From Branchiostoma lanceolatum (Eukaryota > Chordata > Leptocardii > Amphioxiformes > Branchiostomatidae): 64,000 nucleotides of DNA. A program made the position numbers and the translations under genes. The notes under the pieces are model-generated. The model was given only the letters and a program-made list of their open reading frames with translations, did not search any database and had not been told where the DNA came from. Position 1 is the stretch's first letter; each line of letters begins with the position of its first letter. Below are positions 33,285-44,095 of this stretch, one piece after another. The stretch lies in contig NC_089725.1 in the NCBI RefSeq assembly GCF_035083965.1, positions 32,619,524 through 32,683,523 of the forward strand, written 5' to 3'.

Positions 33285-33293
33285 CTAGTCATC
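33285..33293 (-). other. ARPIN: Nine-base terminal coding exon of ARPIN
   Basis: On the minus strand TTATTTCCAG precedes GAT GAC TAG. The preceding exon ends in phase 0 with GAG GAC GAG TGG before GTGAGA. Joining them yields the family's EDEWDD end, so the functional acidic motif is divided by a ~690-bp intron. Confidence 0.85.
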
Positions 33294-36200
33294 CTGGAAA
33301 TAAGCAGAACAACATTTCTGTTAGATTTGACAAATACCAGGTACATCAGTGAATAAATTCATCAGGTCAGTAAATCATTGGATAACAAAGTGCTTTGTAT
33401 CTACACAACCAGAGAGACGATACATACATAACATAGCCAACATTCTGGCGACTGTTTGTCACCGTATTGCACTCATGAAGGTGCCAGAATTTGACTGAAA
33501 TGTCAGCTAGGTATTAAGTCTTGTTGTGTACAACTAACTTTGTTATTCACATACCAGGTACGTTCAGTAGAAGTAAGAACGCTTGCAGTTTGCTTTGGAG
33601 AAGACTTATCTACCTGAACTAACCAGACCTAACTAAACATGTATTATTGTGGAATTGTAACAGTTACAGTTTAGACAGAAGTATCCAGACAAGCTGTGGA
33701 TGAAACCCACTTGACTCAGGTATAACTGGGTACCTAGCTATGGTTAGGGACATCCCTCGGAAAGGACGTTAAATGGAGGTCCCGTGTTTGAGGAGCACAT
33801 CAAAGAACCCACCACGCTTATAGAAAAGAGTAGGAGTCCTTCCCGGTGTGAGTGGATCATATGAATCTGCTCAGATATGCAGCTTGTATAAACCTGGTGT
33901 GTTATGCCATGAGGCAGCTTACCAGGAATGCAATACAAACAAAACCCAGAGATGAGAGAAATGAAGGACGCCCTCTCACCCACTCGTCCTCCTCCACCCC
34001 CTGGTTCTCTTCTTCCCTCCGTTCCTGCTGGTCCCGCTTCACGGCCATGACCTTCTCCGTCCACGACGACCCCACCATATCGCCCCCCGCGAAGTTGGAC
34101 ACCTGCGATGTCGCCCCGTCTAGCTGGGCAACATTATCTGTGGACAGAGGGAGACATGGTTTTGTTGTAGCCTCCTAAGCAACAGCAGGCTCTAAGGGTT
34201 GGGCTTTCTTGAGCTCATGAATAAATGTGCAAAATGACCTTTCTCATGCAACTGGATATCATTGGATGTCCGAATTTTGAGTAACTTTCATTTGGCGTAT
34301 CTTATTTCTTTGATGTCTATTAAACCTGCATCAACTTATAAATGAATGCTTTTTTTCTGATGGCCTATTAGTTCTGATTTTACTTGGTTTGTAGGCTGTC
34401 ATTACACAAAACACCAAAGTACAATAAGAGCTTAAATGCTATTAATGGACATCATAAGCCCCAAGATGCACAATTCCTAGAGCTTGTCGAGGAAGCTACT
34501 GCTACATCATAAATCCAAGACCTTTCTGATAAGGTTTATTATTATGACAGGATGGTGAACTGTAGAACAAAGTGGTGGCTATCTAGATTTCTAACCTGTG
34601 ACGTGATATGCAAACATCCTATACATATATTTTGAAATGATTTTTTCCAAGTGTCTACACTGGGTGCAATCCTAGTTGGTTTTCTGCAACTCCCAAACTT
34701 GCCTCCTAGTTTGTGAGAGGTGATTATGGGAGCCTACGAAAACCAAAAAGGTGGGCACCCAGGCTGCCAAGTGTCCTTTCCAGGTAGCACATGCGTAACT
34801 CAAGACTCACAGATGAAGGGCCCGTCTCCCCTGGTCTTTAACCTGACGCTGTCCCCGGTGTTCAGCTCCATCCCTGCCAGCTCCTCCTCCTGTACCCAGA
34901 ACGGCAGGCAGCCGTGCCTGTGGACCTGATGGGTCAGGCAGCTCAGCTCAGCGGACGTCACCGCCGCCTCCAGCTCCGCTGTGGACAGCCTGTCGGTCTG
35001 GCCTCGCGCCTCCACTTCTGCAGTTAGCAAATGTGCTCTTACAGTCTTGTCTATGAAGTAACGGCAGTTGTACCTACCGTTCAAAACTGGTGTGTTATGC
35101 TTGAAAGCGATTTACCGGTCATGCGTATCCACTCGGCCTGAGGGTGTTGGCCTACATACGAAATCGTAAAGGAAACTTCAATCCGAGACCTTGTGTTTCA
35201 CATATTAGTTTACAGTTCAATCTAAGGGTAAGATTATTTAGTATTTCAGTGCTTTGTTCTACAGGTGTGTGGGTACCTACTGTATGAGGAGTGCAGGTAG
35301 CCTGTGTTAACCTTCCATGTGTCGCTGAAGTTTGGTTCGACCTCCCTCCCAGCAGCGTCAAACTTCCTGCGATGGGCTCGGTTGGGGCGGACATGCAGCA
35401 CCAAATACCTGAACTGTGCAGTGGAGGGGTTGGGGTGGGTGGTGGCCTGATTAAATCATGCTTATGCAGCCTGCCCAATAGTTTCACACGAAAGAGTATT
35501 CCTGCCTTTCAAGTTTCTCTTGTCTTTTCAAATTCTGAGTGATCAGTATTTTGCAAAATGGAAATTCTAAGTACTGCCTTCATGCATTATCTACCATGCA
35601 GCATGACCTGACCTCCGACATGCAGCATGACCTGACCTCTGACATGCAGCATGACCTGACATGCAGCATGACCTGACCTCTGACATACAGCATGACCTGA
35701 CCTCTGATGAGCAGCATGACCTGACCTCTGACATGCAGCATGACCTAACCTCTGACATGCAGCATGACCTGACCACTGACATGCAGCATAACCTGACCTC
35801 TGACATGCAACATGACCTGACCTCTGACATGCAGCATGACCTGACATCTGCTGTGCAACATGACCTGGCCTCTCACATGCAGCATGACCTGACCTCTGAC
35901 ATGTGACCTGACCTTGTTCTGGCTGTTATCGATGATGACATGTCTGGACCTGCCCTCGATGATTCCCTCCAGGATCACTCCTGCACCTCTGGTGGGAGGA
36001 AAACGTTCTGATTTCATATCCCTCTTGACTTATAATGATTAATCTCCAAGCAGATGTAAGGACCATCGTAGGAGGCTAATCTTCAAAAAAGTGCATGCAA
36101 TACACAATGTCACTGAAAATGAGCTGGGTCCATACATCTACTTGGAGATTAATGAAAAAAGGGATTGATAGAAATTGTTGGAAGTGCTCAAAACTTTTTA

Positions 36201-36673
36201 CTCAATTTTCCTTCCTCTTTTTGTACAACTTGGAACCATGCGAGACGTGACAGCTGGGTACATGGAACAGGAAGCAGCTGTGGTGGCGGGAGGAACGGAG
36301 GGAACGGTGTTCTCCATTTTAGGGAGGAAGTTTAAATCAACAATCCCACTCAGGTCAGCAAAATTACACCCAAATAAAGAATATGGGAAGCTCACAAACT
36401 ATATCAACGAATATGAACATTGTCAAATTGCTATGCCACTGACAATTTGTAATTGTTTTGTAGAAAGATGGGCTTAGAAACACTCATGCTTATAATCCAT
36501 CAATCCAGGATATAAATAAATGTTGACTTTACACATTTGATAGTTTAGTTTTTAGCAAAATTGACAGGAAAAGCTGCAGACTTTTGGTGCTTGCCGGGTT
36601 CCCATGCAGTCGTCAGCTGGTGTGTAGTGACGGGGATGGACAGGAGCGGCTGGTCGTCGTACACACGGGACAT
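33285..36673 (-). CDS. ARPIN: Arpin, Arp2/3 complex inhibitor, 6 exons
   Basis: Arpin binds the Arp2/3 complex through a C-terminal acidic motif and blocks its activation at the lamellipodium, steering cell migration. Exons in transcript order: 36673-36582, 35988-35913, 35413-35281, 35017-34811, 34137-33980, 33293-33285. All are in phase, giving 224 residues (human 226 by memory). Matches to the family: start MSRVYDD, GVILEGIIEGRSRHVI, RRKFDAAGREVEPNFSDTWK, VNTGYLHSSYKVEARG, LKTRGDGPF, and SSWTEKVMAVK. The last coding exon is only nine bases (GAT GAC TAG), completing the acidic tail EEDEW-DD, which is the Arp2/3-binding motif. That tiny exon, found behind a TTTCCAG acceptor, is strong support for the model. 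The gene is divergent with TTL. Confidence 0.93.
33730..33930. repeat. Dispersed repeat with CTGGTGTGTTATGCC motif
   Basis: GGAAAGGACGTTAAATGGAG and, about 120 bp on, CTGGTGTGTTATGCCATGAG. The second motif recurs at about 18256, 35084 and 51284, each time after AACTGG/ACCTGG or ATCACTGG, and related GGACGGGATGTTAAGCTG motifs lie near 1163, 1303 and (reverse) 24855. Probably parts of one or two SINE families. Confidence 0.5.
35587..35912 (-). repeat. 19-24-bp minisatellite beginning at the donor of ARPIN exon 2
   Basis: About fourteen units of GCATGACCTGACCTCTGACAT type (read on +). The array abuts the exon 35913-35988: on the minus strand its unit repeats the intron's first bases GTCAGGTCA. 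Unlike the other arrays, it copies the intron side of the splice site rather than exon codons. Confidence 0.85.
36042..36149. mobile_element. 108-bp MITE, CTCCAAGCAGA family
   Basis: Ends ATCTCCAAGCAGATGTA and the reverse complement TACATCTACTTGGAGAT (one change). The flanks TAATGATTA and TAATGAAAA agree at 7 of 9 positions, consistent with an old 9-bp target duplication. It lies in ARPIN intron 1. Confidence 0.72.
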
Positions 36674-36966
36674 GGTGAGGAACTTCTGCTGGGTCCTGGT
36701 GTCCAGTCTTCTTCTGTCTGTTTGTGTTGCTCTTCCTCTTTTGTCTTCTGCACCGGAAGTTGTCACCGGAAACAGTGTGACCGAACACGCTGTACAACCT
36801 CGTCTCTGATTGGGGAATACTATCAAAAGTAACCAATCAGGAGAGTCGGTCTGTCTCCATGTTTTGGCGGCCATATTGAATGTTCTACAGATATGGCAGA
36901 AATCATCGGAAATTTATAACCTGGCAGCGGCGCGGTGGGAGCGGTTCTCCGGCGGGTCTGTGCGGG
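36674..36966. promoter_or_regulatory. Bidirectional promoter region ARPIN/TTL
   Basis: The start codons are 293 bp apart on opposite strands. The interval holds CTGATTGG (36806-36813) and its mirror CCAATCAG (36833-36840), i.e. two inverted CCAAT boxes, and a YY1-like GGCGGCCATATTG (36866-36878). No TATA box was seen. Paired CCAAT boxes are typical of divergent housekeeping promoters. The promoter function is inferred. Confidence 0.6.
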
Positions 36967-39900
36967 ATGTACACGTTCGTGAACAGGGACGAGAGCAGCA
37001 GCGTGTACGGCGCCGTGGCGGAGCTGCTGGTGGCTCGGGGGGACTGGCGAGGCCTGCCGAGGGACTCCGCGCGGTTCCACCTCATGCTGGGCGAGCGGAA
37101 CAAACTGCCGTTCGGACGGCTGGGTGAGACTGCGCACAGTTTTATAAGAAGGCAGTCGGGTGGGGAGGGCAAGGTTAGGTTCTGTACCGTCTGGTGCAGT
37201 GGGCTGTTCCAAAAGAAGGGAGGGTTGTTTTTCTTGGTGGAGTTTCCAGTCCAGATTGCCCCCCCCCCCCATATGTGGTACTACTTAACTTACTAACTTA
37301 CGCCCGTACTATCTTCAGTGATCATCATGATTACAGGTTTGCGTAGCAAAACCTTTGTTGGATCCGTTGGCATGTGTGGTGTCCGCCATCTTGAATTGTG
37401 ACGTCACAGGGTCCCCATACCATTTCATTTGGAGGGGTGTTTTGGGGGGCCGCTATCGTTCTCTCTATTTTTAACAAATCGGCACACAACTATCACACAT
37501 TCAACTCAAATAAAAAGAAAAATTCAATACCAATTCATATTTATAAAAAGACCCCGTAATCGCTAAACTAACATAGCAAACCTGAAGTATATGTAGCACA
37601 AACTAATAACTCTAGTTTTATGTTCAGTCCACATGCACACCTTCAAAGAATATTCGTAAGCCGGTATAATTAGAATAGAAATATAGAACCTACGGGCTGG
37701 CTCCCGGACACGCCCCCTCCCAGTAATTGCTAATTCGCAGATTAAAAAAGGATGATTGAATTGATTAACTCTACTGGTAGACTAGTACACAAATATTGTA
37801 TCGTAATATGACTGACTATCATATGTGTTTTCCAAAACAGGTTACGTCAAACAAACTCTGAACCATTTTTTTTTTTCAAAGACTGAAAACATATGTTGTT
37901 GTTGTTTATTCTTTGTGACTGTTGTTTCTTGAATCTTGAGTGTTTATTAGTTTTTGTCATTTGTTGTTGTCTGCTCCAGGCCACGAGCCAGGTCTGGTCC
38001 AGCTGGTGAACTACTACCGAGGGTCGGGCAGCATCTGCAGGAAGACTTCCATGGTCAGGTAAACAGCTGTCTGTTTTTATGTTGTACTGTAAGTGTCGAG
38101 GTGTGTGTAGACTGGTTTATTTCTCTCCAAGCAGAGGTTGGTGGGGTAAATTGTGACCATGGCTAAACAGACTTCCAGCCGTGGGATAATCAAAGGCACA
38201 AATCACAGAAGTATGGGTAATGCAAGGAACAAGCGATACATTACCATGACAACAAATAAAAGCACCACGAAAGTAATTGCATTTACGGTGTCCCCCTGCA
38301 GGACTGTCCAGAGCTACAGCGCGGCCGCCGGGTCCGACCCGTTCCTCTGGATGCCGCCGTCTTTCGTCGTCTGCCCCGCCAGGTTCCTCGCAGAGGATGA
38401 TGGGAAGGCAGCCAGGGGCAGGCTGGGATTGAAGCCGAGGCGGAAGGACGAGAGAAGCGAGTTCCGTGCCGCGGCTGCCGGCGGGAATGGGCGCGGGAAT
38501 GACAGCGTCTGGATTGCTAAGGCTTCTGCCGGCGCTAAAGGTGCGGATCTTGGTGTCTGGTTTTGTGGTGGTGTATCCAGAAAAGTCAGGGCTTTCAAAG
38601 ATAACAGCATAATTTATTTTTTTAAACATTTTAACATAGAATTTTATGAGGCTGCTGAAATAAGACCTACTAATACTGATATTGTTGTGTTTCCCTTGTG
38701 CCCGTCATTCCATCATTTGATGAGAATCTCACTTAAAATTCAATTCTTTGCAAATGACAGACAAAAATTATGACCTTCTGTCATCTTGACAAAGTTGTCT
38801 TCTTTAGAAATGATAGTGTTATCTGTCTGCAGGCGAGGACATCCTGATCTCGTCGGACTGCGAGGCGCTGCTGGAGTTTGTGGACAGAGGGAAGCAGTCC
38901 CACGTGCTGCAGAAGTACATCGAGGACCCGCTGCTGCTCACGGGGAGCAGGAAGTTCGACATGAGGTGGGACAGGGGTGTTTGTTTGTTTGTTTGTTTGT
39001 TGTTTGTGGACAGAGGGAAGCAGTCCCACGTCCTGCAGAAGTACATCGAGGACCCGCTGCTGCTCACGGGGAGCAGGAAGTTCGACATGAGGTGGGACAG
39101 GGGTGTTTGTTTGTTTGTTTGTTTGTTGTTTGTGGACAGAGGGAAGCAGTCCCACGTCCTGCAGAAGTACATCGAGGACCCGCTGCTGCTCACGGGGAGC
39201 AGGAAGTTCGACATGAGGTGGGACAGGGGTGTTTGTTTGTTTATTTGTTTGTTTGTTGTTTGTGGACAGAGGGAAGCAGTCCCACGTCCTGCAGAAGTAC
39301 ATCGAGGACCCGCTGCTGCTCACGGGGAGCAGGAAGTTCGACATGAGGTGGGACAGGGGTGTTTGTTTGTTTGTTTGTTTGTTGTTTGTGGACAGAGGGA
39401 AGCAGTCCCACGTCCTGCAGAAGTACATCGAGGACCCGCTGCTGCTCACGGGGAGCAGGAAGTTTGACATGAGGTGGGTCAGGGGTGTTTGTTTGTTTAT
39501 TTGTTTGTTTGTTGTTTGTGGACAGAGGGAAGCAGTCCCACGTCCTGCAGAAGTACATCGAGGACCCGCTGCTGCTCACGGGGAGCAGGAAGTTCGACAT
39601 GAGGTGGGTCAGGGGTGTTTGTTTGTTTGTTTGTTTGTTTGTTTGTTTGTTTGTGGACAGAGGGAAGCAGTCCCACGTCCTGCAGAAGTACATCAAGGAC
39701 CCGCTGCTGCTCACGGGGAGCAGGAAGTTCGACATGAGGTGGGTCAGGGGTGTTTGTTTGTTTGTTTGTTTGTTTGTGGACAGAGGGAAGCAGTCCCACG
39801 TCCTGCAGAAGTACATCGAGGACCCGCTGCTGCTCACGGGGAGCAGGAAGTTCGACATGAGGTGGGACAGGGGTGTTTGTTTGTTTGTTTGTTTGTTTGT

Positions 39901-42528
39901 GGACCGAGGGAAGCAGTCCCACGTCCTGCAGAAGTACATCGAGGACCCGCTGCTGCTCACGGGGGGCAGGAAGTTCGACATGAGGTGGGACAGGGGTGTT
40001 TGTTTGTTTGTTTGTTTGTGGACAGAGGGAAGCAGTCCCACGTCCTGCAGAAGTACATCGAGGACCCGCTGCTGCTCACGGGGAGCAGGAAGTTCGACAT
40101 GAGGTGGGTTAAGTTAAAATCCTCCCACACCATAATTGATGTATAGGGCGGTGCCCATCTCCGTTTCATAGCCCTGGGCCACACTGTGGTGCAATCACTG
40201 CAGCAGGGGGCTAGTCCACTGGCAGTGGAGTGTGTTTAACTTCCATACTGTTTCATAAGTATGTACCATTTTTATAAAGTCTCTGGTATGACTCAATGCG
40301 CCTCTTGTCCAGAGGTGCCCTACCTGGGGCTTGAACCAGTCCTTCTGGTCCAAGTAATTTGAACCAGATGTGGCATAGTAGCAAAGGCGCAGACCACTAC
40401 ACCACAGGGACACCCCTGACATGAGGTGGGTCAGGGGTGTTTTTAGTTGTCTAACGGTAGATCTTATACCGTAACCACAGTCCGACAGTCGTATGCTGCA
40501 TTCAGGTGTTAACATACTAAAACTCTTTTTTTCTTTGTTTGTAGGATGTGGGTGCTGCTCGATCACCAGTACAGCATCTGGCTGTTCAGGGAGGGAGTCC
40601 TCAGAACGTCGTCTGACCCCTACGACCCAGGCGACCTTCAGGACCTGACAAGCCACCTGACCAATCACTGCCTACAGGTCAGTAATATGATACCCACGCC
40701 ACTGTCTCTTTCCCGGCATGTTGTTTATATACAGACCCGGAGTCTTGTGGCTGTGATTTCCGCTTCAGAACAACAGAGAACGGTTGGCAAGTTTGAACTC
40801 CTCTGGCCCAGCTGCAGTAGTGATGTGCATGACATGACATATTTTGCCGTGTGTCCAAGAGGTGTGACTGCTGTTAGCTGTCTGCTGACATGTACAGTTG
40901 TCCACTTAAAATGAGACAGAGAGTTTGATAGAATCGTAAGTCGTCAATGCCATACATGTTCTCAAGATGCACTTTCTCTCTGACTGTTCCCCATCCCTGG
41001 TTCAGTTCAGTTTCTGCTCATAGTCATATCCAGGCTTTCTGCACCTTTCTTATCTTTTCAGAACCTTCCTACATGTAGTTCTGCACTGCTGTTTGTCGCT
41101 TTACTGGGCTGCAATCCTCCACGTCCAACCTCCACACCCTGTAGCATGTAGGAAGGTGCTTCTTTTCCCTTTTCTGCCATGTAGACATTGTATATCTATA
41201 TTGGACTGAGAGCTTTTAAGGCCAATGGTCAATGTAACGTTACATTTCGCACACGTTTTTTTTACAGAAATGCATTGTATTTCATGTAGTTGAGCACCTG
41301 TAAAGTAATGATTTCTTCAGAGCCAGTATTCATTGCAGTTCTTCTAAAGCTATGCTCAAACTCTATTCCATACGAAACTAACCTCACGTCTTGCCCTCAG
41401 GAAGCCCACTCTGCGAACTACGGCAAATATGAGGAGGGCAACGAGATGTTCTTCCAGGAGTTCAATAGGTACTTTTATTAATCTTCAGCATACCTTTAGC
41501 TACATCAATGCATAAAGTACTGTAAGTGCATTAAAGTTCGTGTGGTTTTTATTTCATGCTAAGGTGAAAATGGGGTCTTCGCGGTGGTTTTAAGTTTGCG
41601 GCAGCGCTATAGTCACATACTGCTACAGTATTGGACAAAAATGTTTGCGGTGGTTTTAAGTTCGCGGTGAAACGGTCGCCGCGAAAACCGCGAACATGAA
41701 ACCACCGCGAACATTTCTGCATTTACAGTGTGTAGTATTGTACTGGTAACTCAGACCCTTTTCTAGTGTAAAGGCAAGGCACCAACAATGTAATTGGGAT
41801 TTAGACTCAGTCGTGCTTGGGACAGCATTCTTCACACTGTAGCAGCGCCCCCTAGCTGTAGTGCTGATTGGAACCAGTCACTAGTTGCCAGAAGGCCACT
41901 GAAATCTCGGCTGTTGTAGCTGCTTGGTTGTGAATGAAGAACTTTGTAATCCAGTCGTTTGCCAACCTGATCAAATTATTCAAGGAAGGCATTAAGAAGA
42001 CTGGAAACTTTTTGTAGCCTTGTTCCAGTCTTGTACTTTGTATCATCTGACTTCTTTGTCCTTAATGATCAATTTACAGGTTTCTTGAGACTGAACACGG
42101 CACCACCTTGGAGACTGCAGTTCTTCCTCAAGTCAGAACCATCATCAGGAACTGCTTAGAGGCCATCAGGGAGGTGAGACAGAGTCTGCTACTTTGTGCA
42201 TGTTTATGTACGGAGCTGCCACTGAGTACATCTAGTGTCTAGCTCTTCGTATATAAAACATCAAAAAGTATCAATCCTTGACTTTTCTACTGTTTTGGAT
42301 CTACTGGACCCTCCCCCTTTTTTAGTTTAAAATCCCAAGTCTAGTTCCGTGTTTGAATGTCAATGTTGCAAAGGTTTTGACGAGTATGGTTCGACAACGT
42401 GTGCAGCTCCACCATATTATAAACAAACTTTGCACTAGTTTTTTGTTATCCATTTGTCTCAACAACACATTTAACTTACATTTCACATGTCATTTGACAT
42501 GTCATTTTGCTCATCATCATCCGGAAGA

Positions 42529-42559
<31 letters not shown>

Positions 42560-44095
42560 CTCTCTCAACAGAAAGAGATTTTTGACGTTGAATATGATCT
42601 CTTGTATTCCCAAACTGAAGCGTGGTCTTTCATGTCCACGTTGTTTGTAGAACATCAGCACGGCGGGGCTGGACTACTGCAGTTTCCAGCTGTTTGGGTT
42701 TGTTCTGTACAGAGCAGAGTGGTAACCATGGTTTGTTCTGTACAGTACAGCAGAGTGGTAACCATGGTTTGTTCTGTTGTCTGTAGAACATCAGTACAGC
42801 AGAGTGGTAACCATGGTTTGTTCTGTACAGAGCAGAGTGGTAACCATGATTTGTTCTGTACAGAGCAGAGTGGTAACCATGGTTTGTTCTGTACAGAGCA
42901 GAGTGGTAACCATGGTTTGTTCTGTACAGTAGAGTGGTAACCATGGTTTGTTCTGTACAGTACAGAGTGGTAACCATGGTTTGTTCTGTACAGTACAGCA
43001 GAGTGGTAACCATGGTTTGTTCTGTACAGTACAGCAGAGTGGTAACCATGGTTTGTTCTGTTGTCTGTAGAACATCAGTACAGTAGAGTGGTAACCATGG
43101 TTTGTTCTGTACAGTACAGAGTGGTAACCATGGTTTGTTCTGTACAGTACAGAGTGGTAACCATGGTTTGTTCTGTACAGAGCAGAGTGGTAACCCTGGT
43201 TTGTTCTGTACAGCAGAGTGGTAACCATGGTTTGTTCTGTACAGAGCAGAGTGGTAACCATGGTTTGTTCTGTACAGTAGAGTGGTAACCATGGTTTGTT
43301 CTGTACAGTACAGCAGAGTGGTAACCATGGTTTGTTCTGTTTTCTGTAGAACATCAGCACGGCCGGGCTGGACTACTGCAGCTTCCAGCTGTTCGGGTTT
43401 GACTTCATGCTGGACCGGCAGCTGAAGGTCTGGCTCATCGAGGTCAACGGGGCGCCGGCCTGCGCAAGGTAACAAACAAACAAACAAACTCTATAGAGTA
43501 CAGAACAAACACTTCTTTCACTGATGTGGATGCTACCCGTTTTCTTGATGTATTTTGTATTACTAATGTTCTACCTGGATCTCTAACCTCCATCAACGAA
43601 ATAATCACTAGGAAATGGATAATGGTATCCCTGTAGCAGTGGTCTGTGTTATGTCAGTGTGAACAAATACAGATTATTGTCAATGATGTCCAGTATGTGC
43701 AAGTGATACATGTGAACATACATGTAAAGTCCAACATGCTGTGTAAATGTTTCTTGTGCCTGTGATGAGTTATAATGTGTTTGCCACCATTGCTTGTCTG
43801 CTTGAACAGTTTAAAGAAAGAGCCAAGGCTATTGGGGAGCCTGCTATTGGGGAATGGATCTTTCAAAATTCTACTCTGAGGTTTGGATTTGACTTTCATG
43901 TATGTTTGCACAGATTTGGAATGTGGATTGACTCCTAAATTTACAATTTTGTTCCTCCCCAGGAAACTCCTTCCCGACCTCGCTGCAGGAATTGTGGACA
44001 TTGCCGTTGACCCTCTGTTCCCCCCCACAGCTGAGGGAGAAGTGGACCGGTCCGGAACAGCTGGCAACATCCGGGATGTGTTTGAGAAGTTGTGA
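36967..44095 (+). CDS. TTL: Tubulin--tyrosine ligase, 9 exons
   Basis: Adds tyrosine back to the C-terminus of alpha-tubulin using ATP. Exons: 36967-37123, 37980-38058, 38302-38540, 38833-38965, 40545-40677, 41401-41468, 42080-42173, 43350-43468, 43963-44095; all in phase, 384 residues (human 377). Signatures: [15 protein letters not shown] at the start, [61 protein letters not shown], and [15 protein letters not shown] with the ATP/Mg-binding Glu and Asn of the ATP-grasp fold. The region of residues 90-150 has an Ala/Gly/Arg-rich stretch longer than in vertebrates. Exon 38833-38965 is followed by nine decoy copies and exon 43350-43468 is preceded by an array, so annotation by similarity alone could pick wrong copies. 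Confidence 0.95.
38878..40105 (+). repeat. ~125-130-bp array copying the end of TTL exon 38833-38965
   Basis: Ten copies including the true exon end. A unit is about 87 exon bases (GTGGACAGAGGGAAGCAGTC through ATGAG), the GTGGG donor, AGGGGTGTT and a (TTTG)n tract. Extra copies start near 39007, 39130, 39263, 39387, 39519, 39652, 39776, 39899 and 40018. All copies are nearly identical, with unit length varying with the TTTG number. Each repeat also has a GTGGACAG acceptor-like end after the TTTG tract, so each could look like a complete 78-nt exon. A small remnant (GACATGAGGTGGGTCAGGGG) recurs at 40419-40440. Confidence 0.95.
39017..40105 (+). other. TTL: Nine 78-nt phase-neutral candidate cassette exons in TTL
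   Basis: In each repeat the stretch AGGGAAGC...GACATGAG is 78 nt, preceded by GGACAG behind a T/G-rich tract and followed by a GTGGG donor. Its phase (2 to 2) equals that of the host junction, so inclusion would add 26 residues repeating [16 protein letters not shown] without a frameshift. The real exon overlaps the same text. No evidence of use; a duplicated strand-turn-helix inside an ATP-grasp core would probably disturb folding. Confidence 0.35.
40295..40415 (-). mobile_element. tRNA-derived SINE
   Basis: On the minus strand TGGTGTAGTGG (A-box-like, + 40394-40404) is followed about 65 bases later by GGTTCAAGCCC (B-box-like, + 40327-40337). GTCCCTGTGGTGTAGTGG resembles a tRNA 5' half. The intervening sequence is too long and unpaired for a true tRNA gene, so this is a SINE head. 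It lies in a TTL intron. Confidence 0.6.
41518..41734. mobile_element. Hairpin MITE with TACTGTAAATGCA ends
   Basis: Left end TACTGTAAGTGCATTAAAGT, right end the reverse complement of TACACTGTAAATGCAGAAAT, plus internal GCGGTGGTTTTAAGTTCGCG and AACCGCGAACATGAAACCAC blocks. Relatives of the same design lie at about 49461-49600 and 60893-61096. In a TTL intron. Confidence 0.65.
42651..43349 (+). repeat. 30-36-bp array before TTL exon 43350-43468
   Basis: At the left end, 42652-42705 is a copy of the exon start (AACATCAGCACGGC...CAGCTGTTTGGG) behind a TTGTAG acceptor. Then come about twenty units of GAGTGGTAACCATGGTTTGT + TCTGTACAGTACA. Two units (42777-42799 and 43060-43082) again contain GTCTGTAGAACATCAGTACA, an acceptor plus eight exon bases. 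The true exon follows. The unit thus derives from the junction TTCTGTAG/AACATCAG. Confidence 0.9.

Noticed and set aside
36198-36477. Reading frames on both strands (MRDVTAGYMEQEA on +, MENTVPSVPPATTAAS on -) in ARPIN intron 1
   Set aside because: ARPIN exons 1 and 2 join in phase without it and neither frame has proper splice borders or family resemblance.
38781-40146. Long reading frames on both strands (up to 305 codons)
   Set aside because: The same TTL exon array read in several frames; the TTTG tracts give the VCLFVCLFV-like runs.
40295-40415. Possible functional tRNA gene on the minus strand
   Set aside because: A- and B-box-like motifs exist but the arms do not pair into a cloverleaf and the spacing is too long; called a SINE.
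42630-43487. 285-codon minus-strand frame with NKPWLPL repeats
   Set aside because: Antisense of the TTL exon 43350 acceptor array; no start, splice or family support.
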